A stretch of DNA of 64,000 bases, taken from Tieghemostelium lacteum. Its lineage: Eukaryota > Evosea > Eumycetozoa > Dictyosteliales > Raperosteliaceae. A program made the translations under genes and the position numbers. The notes below the pieces were generated by a model. The model saw nothing but the letters and a program-made list of their open reading frames with translations. It made no database searches and had not been told where the DNA came from. Below are positions 56,336 through 64,000 of the stretch, piece after piece (positions within the stretch are counted from its first letter, which is position 1; each line of letters begins with the position of its first letter). Location: the NCBI GenBank assembly GCA_001606155.1, contig LODT01000037.1, positions 806,001 through 870,000 on the forward strand. The letters are read 5' to 3'.

Positions 56336-58463
56336 ATGAAAAAACATTTAATATTAGTATTTATAATATCAGTACTTTTTATTCAAAGTTATTTCCCATT
56401 GAGATATTATATTTTAAAATATCAAAACTCCAATTCTATATTGTCAAAAGAGAATAGAGAAAAAGTTGAAACATTTGAACAATTACAACAACTATTAGAA
56501 ACAGACGACGAAAGATACTCTTGGCGTATGTTTTCACCAACTGCAATAGATACCAATTGTATAGTAGTATTTTATAGTAGTTTAAATAATTTCAAACAAA
56601 TCAATTATCAGAGCCTCTATAGTAAACAATGGAGAGATCTAATGGAAATGTGTCGATATCCAGTGATAAAAAAACTATCAAAGGATCTTTGTCAACAAAA
56701 CTCAAAGGATCAAGTAATTCTAAGGTAATTAGATTCATTACTTTTTATTTGTGTGTTTTCCTATTTCAATTGTATTAATAGTCAGTATTATATAGAGTAA
56801 TCAAAAAATATCAAAATCAAGAGATATTTCAAACGGAGCCAATTCCAGTACATTGTTAGAAAATTTTATATTTGGAGAGAATTTTAAAGGATGGATATTA
56901 ATAACATTTAGATTTATATTCTATGGTATGATGGCAATAGACTCATGGTTAGAAATACCTAGAGCCAGTAACTTTATTGGACAATTTAATCTTAGTCATT
57001 TTGGTGATTGGGATTGGTTTAATAGACTTTTGACACCATTATTATTCATTAGTTCATGTTTGGTAATGTCGATATTATCTATAGGATGTTCATTAAATTT
57101 ACAAATTATTAGATCCCAACCAATCATTGAACCACTTCTAATTGCAATTCTAAAAGGTCTATTGGTATTTTCAAGTCAATCAGATAATTATCAACATCAT
57201 TATCTATTGGTATTAGTTCTATTTACATTGGCATTTGAAACCAAATGGTATAGTAGCTCAGATAAAGATTCTGCAATATCGATACCACAAAAAAACTATT
57301 CAAGCTGGCCATTAAAATTACTATTTTTGGAATTGAGTGTATTATATTTCTGGACTGCCATTGCAAAAATGCATCCATCTTGGATCAATGGTTCGGTATT
57401 ACCCAGAATGATAGGCCCACAATTTCAATATCTGGCAAAAGATCTTCAAAATCTTATAGGATACTCAGTTGAAGATATTTTTCAAATATTATCCATTTCA
57501 ACGATTGCCTCGGAACTATTCCTGTTGGTTTCCATTCACATTGAATCACTAAAAATTCCTTCATTAGTCATTGGTGTATCTATGCATTGGATTATGGGTA
57601 TATCTGGTCTAAGAATTGGTACATTTTCTATATTCATGGTCATTTTTTATATACCATTATTACCAAATCCATTCTATTTCATCTATTCCATTATTGTAGA
57701 AAATCTATTCAATAACCAATATCTCCAACAGTTAAAAACAGTACTCAATATAAAATCAATTCAAGTGATAGGAGTTTCAGCATTCATTTATTATGGTAAT
57801 TGGATATATAATCTATCAATAGAACCTCAACCATTAATAATTGTAAAATTATTATTACTATTGCTGTTATCAATAGTTACATTATTTTTAGTATTTTCAA
57901 ATCACAGTAGTAGTAATAATAACAGTAAAGAAAGAATTAGAAATTTAATAGTTATAAGTTCACTATTTCTAATGATATCAAGTCACAGTAATAGTATAAT
58001 AAGAGAATACTATTCAGAGATGGCAACTGGTAACTTGTCAATGAACAATCTCACCAATGCTATCAAATATTATAAATTGGCAGAAAAACAATCCTACGAT
58101 AGTGAGTGGATATATACAAAAGATACATCTGATGACAGATATGAATTTATTGGTGATTTGGGATTATTCCTAGAGACCAATAAAAGCTATACAGAAGCAT
58201 TAGATCTCTATAATAAATATAAAGATATCTACCCAAATCAATTAAAAATCAAAATTGGACTTATAAGAACTCTTCAAGAACTAGGTGGTAATTCTAAACA
58301 AATATGTCAATTATTACCAAATGTAAAATCCTTAGCTCAATATATTATAATTAACCAAGGTGAAACTTGTCACAATATAAACTGTGATAGAAAAATCAAA
58401 CATGCAAATTATGCTCTTCAAACTTGTTTAAAAATTGAAAAATTAAATAAATGTTTAATTTAA
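56336..58463 (+). CDS. HTTM / vitamin K-dependent gamma-carboxylase-like membrane protein (2 exons, 684 aa)
   Basis: Exons 56336-56724 and 56798-58463; donor GTAATT, acceptor TATAGAG, phase 2 through a Ser codon. A basic start and a membrane helix (LILVFIISVLFIQSYF) lead to a lumenal segment (MFSPTAIDTNC). Several helices follow, with the HTTM core: DNYQHHYLLVLVLFTLAFE (His263/264), YFWTAIAKMHPSWINGS (Lys320) and MHWIMGISGLRIGTFSIFMV (His393). These line up with WNNHSYLY, GVKKLDADW and FHCMNSQLFSIGMFSYV of human GGCX, including the positions of catalytic His160, Lys218 and His287. The C-terminus is soluble and TPR-like (NLTNAIKYYKLAEKQSYD), not the GGCX propeptide-binding part. The enzyme activity is inferred; HTTM assignment is likely. 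Confidence 0.75.
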
Positions 58464-58566
58464 ACAAATAAATGTATTGTTAATGAATTTGTAATGTTAT
58501 AATAGAGAATTTATTTTTTTGTTTGTATTTATTTGAATAGATTGAATTTGGGAATAGAATGAATGT

Positions 58567-61500
58567 TTATTTCATAGTACTGAAGAATTCAGCCATACGA
58601 CGTTGCATATCAACTTTAGCTTGAGATTCAGATTCAAGATCTCTCTTGGTTTTGTCATGATCACGTTGTAATTTATCAATGTTATCTTTGAAGAGGTTGA
58701 TTTCTGATTCCAATTTTCTCTTTTCAGTTTCAACAGTGAGACGAGCTTGTTGTTCATCAGCATAGTCTTTCTTGGCTTTCTTGAGGTCAAGTTCAAGTTT
58801 CTCAACAGTGAGTGAGTCACGAGTCTTGGTCTTTTCGACTTCTCCGTATTTCTTCTTGATTTCTTTGAGTTCATTTTCAGCTTTCTTTTGGTCTTTGACA
58901 GCTTGGTTCTTGGCTTTTTGTTCAGCATCAACTTGGGCAGAGAGAGCATCAATTTCAGCTTCCAATCTCTTTCTGCTACGGTCAGAGTTGACACGAGCAA
59001 TTTTCTCTTCCTCCAATTGACCTTTAACTTCAACAACTTCTCTTTGGAGAGTGTTCTTGGAGTCTTCAGCAGTTTCTTTGGCGTCGGTTTCTTTTTGGAG
59101 AGAACGTTGAGAGTCTTCCAATTCCAATTTGAGTAGACGATTGGCTTGTTCAGCATCAGATTTGGCTTCATCAGCTTCCTCGGCTTGTTCACGAAGTTCT
59201 TCAACTTCACCTTCGAGGGCTCTCTTTTCTTTCTCAAGTCTCATCTTGACTTTACCTTCGTCATCCAATTGAGCACGGAGATCGTCAATTTGGCCTTCCA
59301 AGGTCTTCTTGTTCTTCTCATAGGTGGCAACCTTGGTTTGTTCAGCTTCCAATTGGACACGGAGATCTTCAAGTTGATCTTCTAATTTGGCAGCACCGAG
59401 TTCGGTTTGAGTCTTGGTGGCAGCTTCATCATTGAGTTTACCTTTGATCTCTTTCATGTCTTTCTCGATTCTCTTCTTTTCTTTGTCAGCACGAGTACGG
59501 TTCTTCATTTCATTTTCAATCTTGTTGACAAAGTCTTCATTTTCAGATTCGAGTCTCTTTTTGGCACGTTCAGATTCAGTGAGGAGTTTCTTTTGTTCAT
59601 CCAATTGTTTCTTGAATTGGTCGACTTCCTCTTGAAGTTTCTTCTTGAGCTCTTCTAATTTGACATTAGATTCAGACTCAATTTCATATTTCTTCTTGAG
59701 TTCTTCAACTTCGAGATCCTTCTTACGTTTGTGGTCTTCGAGTTCAGATTTGGCATCTTCTTCATCTTCCAATTGGTCACGAATCTCTTCGAGTTCAACT
59801 TCAAGAGCTCTCTTGGCTTTAACGAGTTTCTCTTTGGCAAGGACTTCGTCTTCAAGTTGTTCACGGAGTTCATCAATTTCAGCAGTGAGTGATTTGTTCT
59901 TCTTCTCAGAGGCATTCAATGAAGAACGTTCAGTATCCAATTTAGCACGGAGATCATCAACTTCAGCCCAGACTTGTTTACGAATTTCTTCTTCAGCAGC
60001 CTTGGATGAACCTTCATCTTGAGCACGTCTCTCGGCAGCCAATTGTTCCAATTTCTTCTTGGATTTCTCAGCTTTAGCACGAGCATTGATTTCAGTGTCC
60101 AAGTTGACTTGGAGATCAGCATACTCTTGTTCGAGCTTCTTTCTGGCTCTTTCAGTGGCTTGAGCGTTTCTTTCAGCTTCCTCAATCTTGGTTTCGAGTT
60201 CAGAGAATTGTTTACGAGTGTTCTTCTTGTCTTCTTCAGCCTTTGTACGAGCATCAGTTTCACGTTCGAGACGGAGTCTGAGGTCATCAATTTCAGAGTC
60301 TTTCTTCTTGATGGCTTCACCAGAGACGGTACCTGATTTGTCGTCAAGGAGTTCTTCGAGTTCAGCAACACGTTGTTCAGCATCTTTAACTCTCTTTTCA
60401 GCTTTGGATTTGGCAATTTGAGCATTGTTAACTTCATCCTTGAGTGACTCTAATTGAGATTCAGCAGTCTTCTTAGCAGCAACAGCTTTAGTGGCTTTGT
60501 CATCAGCTTCTTCAAGAACTTGTCTGAATTCAGAGAGTTCTTCATTGAGTCTCTTGATTTGGACATATTGTTCAGAGTTGGTGTTCTTGGATTCTTCGAC
60601 ATCAGCACGTAATTGACGGAGATCATTTTCAGCTTTCTTGAGGGCTTTTTCAGCTTTGACCTTCTTGGCAGTTTCCTCTTCAACTGATTTGAGAGCTTCT
60701 TCCAATTCGTATTCAGCCTTCTTCTTGGCACGTTCAGCACGGTCCAAGTTACCTTCAGCTTCTTCAGAAGTGTTACGAAGTTCCTCATTCTTAGCTTGGA
60801 GAGCTTTGTATTGTTCAACAGCCTTATCACGACTGGATACAATATCAGCAAATTGTCTCTTGAGCTCATCCAATTCAGATTCTTTCTTGGAACGAGCTTC
60901 AGCAACTTGTTTCTTGTTGTTGATTTCTTCTTCAACGTTTTCTTTCAATTGAGCAACTTCAGCTTCCAAATCAGAACGTCTCTTATCTGAGGATTCTTTT
61001 TGTTTCTTTTCGTCTTCCAATTGTTCATTGAGGAATTTCAAGTCACTTTCAAGAGCTTGTTTACGTTTTTCCAAGGCTAATTTGGCTTTTTGTTCTTGAT
61101 CCAATTCAACTTTGAGGTTGTTAATGTTGGACTCCAATTGTTTGGCAGTGGTTTCAGAAGTGGAACGACCGTTAGAGGCTTCAGAAAGTTGTTGTTTGAG
61201 TTCTTCCAATTCGGTTTCTAATTTCTTCTTGGCTTTCTCCAAGTTGGATTTGGCAGTGGATTCGGAATCCAAACGAGTCTTGGTATCTTCCAAATCACCT
61301 TCAACTTTCTTCTTCTCTTTCTCAACTTTAGCTTTGGCGTTGTTGGATTCTTCCAATTCACCAGTCAATCTTGAGACTTCAGCCTCCAAGGTAGATTTGA
61401 TCTTCTCCAATTTTTGGATGGTAGATTGCAAATCAGAGATTTCTTTTCTGAGGGCATCCAAATCTTGTTCTTGTTTGACTTTGAGGTCGTAGAGTGATTT

Positions 61501-64000
61501 CTTCTCACCACCAGTGGATTCTAATTGGTCTTTCATTTCATCTAGCATACCTTCCAAAGCTTTCTTCTTCTTCTCAAGAGAGTCTCTGTTCTTCTTCTCT
61601 TCATCGAGCTCGTTGGAGACGGTAGAGAGTTGAGTTTCCAAAGTCTTCTTGGATTTCTCCAAATTGGTTCTGTTGTTAACTTCACCATTGAATTTCTCGT
61701 TGAGTTCAGAGTATTCAGATTGGAGTTTCTTGTTGGCAGCTTCTTGAGCGAGTTTAGCTTCAGTTTCTTTAGCCAAAGCGTCTTGGACTTGTTTGAGTTC
61801 ATCTTCCAATTTCTTTTTGGCTCTTTGCAATTCAGCCTTGTCCTTTTGTTCAGTTTCGAGTTTTTGGTTGATTTCCTCGATTTCACCTTGCAAACGAACA
61901 CGAGTCTTCTCGAGGGCACCTTTGTTTTGTGATTCCTCGGCAAAGTTGTCAGTGAGTTCTTCGACTTCTTTGGTGAGCTCGTTCTTGATCTTCTCCAATT
62001 TTTGAATGGTTTCAGCTTGAGAGTCGTTGACTTTCTTCATGTCTTCGAGTTCCTCTTCGTATTTCTTCTTGAGTTTCTCCAAACCGGAACGGAGTTTTTG
62101 TTCTTCTTGGAGGTCTTCTTCCAAATCACGAACCTTGTCTTCGGCAGATTTCTTTTGGAGTGAGAGATTCTCAATAGCTAATTTCTTCTCATCCAATTCC
62201 ATTTCCATATCGTCGACACGAATTTGGAGTTCTCTCTTTTGACTTTCAAGAGCGTCTTTAGAGTCATACATAGCTTTGAGAGCTTCTTTTTCGTTCTTCA
62301 ATTGTTTCTGGAGATCGTGAACATTGGATTCAGTCTCTTTGAGTGATTTCTCCAATTTATCCTTGTGAGTGGTTTGTTCAGAGAGAGAAGATTTAAGTTC
62401 GAGGATTTCTCTGTCTTTCTCTTTGATTTCCTTCTCAAAGTTACGTCTCTTGAGGAGTGGACGAGCTTTGGAGAACAATTTCCACCATGGCCATGATTTG
62501 AAGTCAATGTAGGCACGGAGATTTTGTTGAATGATACGGGCAGCAATAGTGTGTTCACGAGCTTGTCTGTAGGCTTTTCTTTGGATCCAACCTCTGGCAG
62601 CAGCTTGGATGGATTTGATAATCTCAGAGATACGTTGTTCTCTAGCCTCTTCAATACGGGCCAATTGACCAGCTCTAAAGAAGACTTTAGTAATACCGAA
62701 ACGGTATTGTTCTGGGTCAACTTTGAGATGTTTCAAAATGGCATCAGTGGCCTTTTGAGAGTCTTCAGCGTCTCTTGGGACATTGGTGGCAAGGAGGTAA
62801 TATCTCTTGACAAAATCAGCGTAGATGATTCTGTTAGGGAAACCTTTACGAGTGATACGGATACCTTCCAAGACACCATTGCAACGTAATTGTTCCAAAA
62901 CAACTTTATCCTCCAAACGAGCTGGTAATTGTTTGTTGTTTGGAATGATACAACGGACAAAGTGTGGGTTGGTGGTCTCCAAAGTGGCCATCAATGAACT
63001 TAATTGTTCCTTGTATTGGGCAGCAACAGTGATAAAGTTGGCACCTTTCTTGGCTCTGGAGGCGATGGCTGGGTCATTGAAGAGTTTGGTGACCAAAACA
63101 TCAGAACTGTCTTTGAAGCACAATTCGAGATCTTGTTGGAGTGGATCTTTGTTCTTTTCGAGCCAATCTTGAATCTCGTACATGACTTGACCAGCATAAT
63201 GGGTGATTCCAAATTCGGTTTTGCTGAAACGTGGTTCTTCGTATTTTGGATGTTTCTTGGAGAAGTGAGAGTGTAATTTGGTGATAAGAGTGGTATCAGT
63301 GGCGTTAGGGAATACAGATTGTTCATCGAGTAAGGCCAAAACACCTGGTGGTTGACGACCATCAATCAAATCAATAGTGGCTTGTGAATCCAAACCAAAA
63401 TCAATGAAAGTCCAGTTAATCTTCTCACGGAGGTATTCCTCTTGTTCGAGTTTGAACATGTGGTGATTGAAGAATTGTTGGAGTTTCTCATTGGTATAGT
63501 TGATACACAATTGTTCAAAACTGTTGACTTTGAAGATTTCAAAACCAGAGATATCCAAAACACCAATAAAGTAGGCTTTTCTTTCTTGACAGAGGACTTG
63601 GTTGATCTTCTTTACCAACCACAAGAAGAGACGACCATAGAGGGCTTTGACGAGGGCATCTCTTGAGGAACCAGATTTCTCTGGGTTCAAGTGTTGAGCA
63701 ACCAAATCTCTACCGGCTAAGATACGTGGTTCAATAAGAGCTTTCTCCAATTGAGCTGGGTTGACACCGAGGACGGTGGCAGCATTGTTGAGTGAGGTCT
63801 TGTCCTTGAGAAGTGCACCATCACCAACGGTTCCCTTGTCAAATTTGACATTACCTAAATGCAAGATACCAGCAACAACCTTGAGAACTGATAATTGTTC
63901 TTCTGGGGTGAAACCTACGATATTCATAGCATTTCTGGTGGCTTTGTACTCTTCAACATCACTGAGACCTTTGATATCAGTGCAACCTGATTTATTCAAA
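58567..64000 (-). CDS. mhcA: Myosin II heavy chain, C-terminal 1810 aa (5' end outside window)
   Basis: Intronless over 5.4 kb, open to the right edge. The motor part has switch II DISGFEIF, the relay region NEKLQQFFNHHMFKLEQEEY, the cysteine-free SH1 region LEGIRITRKGFPNR, and a converter ending FGITKVFFRAGQLARIEE. Two IQ-type light-chain sites (IKSIQAAARGWIQRKAYRQ, RIIQQNLRAYIDFKSWPWWKL) lead into about 1,300 residues of heptad coiled coil ending MAEFFSTMK. Matched to the 2116-aa D. discoideum protein from memory, it begins near residue 305 and ends at the same place. It drives cytokinesis and cortical contraction as bipolar filaments. Of the heavy-chain-kinase threonines, the equivalents of T1833 and T2029 are present, but T1823 is Ile. 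GC-rich codon choice indicates high expression. Confidence 0.98.
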   Translation of the reverse strand, partial: LNKSGCTDIKGLSDVEEYKATRNAMNIVGFTPEEQLSVLKVVAGILHLGNVKFDKGTVGDGALLKDKTSLNNAATVLGVNPAQLEKALIEPRILAGRDLVAQHLNPEKSGSSRDALVKALYGRLFLWLVKKINQVLCQERKAYFIGVLDISGFEIFKVNSFEQLCINYTNEKLQQFFNHHMFKLEQEEYLREKINWTFIDFGLDSQATIDLIDGRQPPGVLALLDEQSVFPNATDTTLITKLHSHFSKKHPKYEEPRFSKTEFGITHYAGQVMYEIQDWLEKNKDPLQQDLELCFKDSSDVLVTKLFNDPAIASRAKKGANFITVAAQYKEQLSSLMATLETTNPHFVRCIIPNNKQLPARLEDKVVLEQLRCNGVLEGIRITRKGFPNRIIYADFVKRYYLLATNVPRDAEDSQKATDAILKHLKVDPEQYRFGITKVFFRAGQLARIEEAREQRISEIIKSIQAAARGWIQRKAYRQAREHTIAARIIQQNLRAYIDFKSWPWWKLFSKARPLLKRRNFEKEIKEKDREILELKSSLSEQTTHKDKLEKSLKETESNVHDLQKQLKNEKEALKAMYDSKDALESQKRELQIRVDDMEMELDEKKLAIENLSLQKKSAEDKVRDLEEDLQEEQKLRSGLEKLKKKYEEELEDMKKVNDSQAETIQKLEKIKNELTKEVEELTDNFAEESQNKGALEKTRVRLQGEIEEINQKLETEQKDKAELQRAKKKLEDELKQVQDALAKETEAKLAQEAANKKLQSEYSELNEKFNGEVNNRTNLEKSKKTLETQLSTVSNELDEEKKNRDSLEKKKKALEGMLDEMKDQLESTGGEKKSLYDLKVKQEQDLDALRKEISDLQSTIQKLEKIKSTLEAEVSRLTGELEESNNAKAKVEKEKKKVEGDLEDTKTRLDSESTAKSNLEKAKKKLETELEELKQQLSEASNGRSTSETTAKQLESNINNLKVELDQEQKAKLALEKRKQALESDLKFLNEQLEDEKKQKESSDKRRSDLEAEVAQLKENVEEEINNKKQVAEARSKKESELDELKRQFADIVSSRDKAVEQYKALQAKNEELRNTSEEAEGNLDRAERAKKKAEYELEEALKSVEEETAKKVKAEKALKKAENDLRQLRADVEESKNTNSEQYVQIKRLNEELSEFRQVLEEADDKATKAVAAKKTAESQLESLKDEVNNAQIAKSKAEKRVKDAEQRVAELEELLDDKSGTVSGEAIKKKDSEIDDLRLRLERETDARTKAEEDKKNTRKQFSELETKIEEAERNAQATERARKKLEQEYADLQVNLDTEINARAKAEKSKKKLEQLAAERRAQDEGSSKAAEEEIRKQVWAEVDDLRAKLDTERSSLNASEKKNKSLTAEIDELREQLEDEVLAKEKLVKAKRALEVELEEIRDQLEDEEDAKSELEDHKRKKDLEVEELKKKYEIESESNVKLEELKKKLQEEVDQFKKQLDEQKKLLTESERAKKRLESENEDFVNKIENEMKNRTRADKEKKRIEKDMKEIKGKLNDEAATKTQTELGAAKLEDQLEDLRVQLEAEQTKVATYEKNKKTLEGQIDDLRAQLDDEGKVKMRLEKEKRALEGEVEELREQAEEADEAKSDAEQANRLLKLELEDSQRSLQKETDAKETAEDSKNTLQREVVEVKGQLEEEKIARVNSDRSRKRLEAEIDALSAQVDAEQKAKNQAVKDQKKAENELKEIKKKYGEVEKTKTRDSLTVEKLELDLKKAKKDYADEQQARLTVETEKRKLESEINLFKDNIDKLQRDHDKTKRDLESESQAKVDMQRRMAEFFSTMK

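Noticed and set aside
58567-63670. Many long frames on both strands inside the myosin tail (for example Ser/Phe-rich plus-strand frames)
   Set aside because: They are shadows of the highly regular heptad coding sequence of the minus-strand myosin gene; the codon pattern fits only the minus frame.
1-64000. CRISPR arrays, bacterial operons, rRNA genes, recent horizontal islands
   Set aside because: No spaced direct repeats, no rRNA motifs, and all genes have eukaryotic introns or dictyostelid composition.

Overview
The window is nuclear DNA from a dictyostelid social amoeba. The signs are a strongly AT-rich base composition, closely packed genes, short GT..AG introns (about 60-120 bp, often starting GTATGT), A-rich start contexts, Asn/Gln/Ser/Thr homopolymers inside proteins, and close relatives of Dictyostelium proteins such as myosin II heavy chain, dynamin-like protein, RasGEFs and condensation-domain proteins. 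The myosin II protein is clearly orthologous to the D. discoideum protein as I remember it but differs at many positions, so this is probably another dictyostelid species.

Layout. 1-36972 carries plus-strand genes only: the 3' end of an STE20-type kinase, a small unknown protein, Pwp1 (ribosome assembly), a Ski3/TTC37 TPR protein (exosome cofactor), a TmcB/TmcC-like membrane protein, a condensation-domain acyltransferase, a 64-aa small protein, a DlpA-type dynamin, Utp11, a WD40 protein, a LACTB-like serine hydrolase, a 1707-aa Cys-rich 7TM protein, a 2TM acidic protein, AP-1 sigma, a TTC39-like TPR protein and an AP-4-type beta adaptin. 37089-42341 is minus strand: a PH-like/ubiquitin-like/polyproline protein whose reading frame is broken by one base, and a protein tyrosine phosphatase. 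Then come Hikeshi/OPI10 (+), a CH-RasGEF (-), a PH-RUN protein (+), a tRNA-Val(CAC) gene (-), a worn Gag fragment of an LTR element, a long hairpin, an F-box/LRR-like gene (+), an HTTM/gamma-carboxylase-like protein (+), and the C-terminal 1810 residues of myosin II heavy chain (-), which runs off the right edge.

Most genes are single-copy housekeeping or cell-motility genes, not a pathway cluster. Themes are ribosome biogenesis and RNA turnover (Pwp1, Utp11, Ski3), vesicle coats (AP-1 sigma, AP-4 beta), Ras/cytoskeleton/cytokinesis (RasGEF, PH-UBL protein, DlpA, myosin II), and membrane proteins of unknown role. I found no CRISPR, operon or bacterial-type cluster. The least ordinary stretch is 52.8-54.4 kb (odd tRNA-Val, retroelement remnant, pre-miRNA-like hairpin), and the most interesting protein is the HTTM/VKGC-like one at 56336-58463.

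Exon boundaries come from splice motifs, reading-frame continuity and remembered homologues, with no transcript data. Domain names rest on recognised motifs, not on searches.
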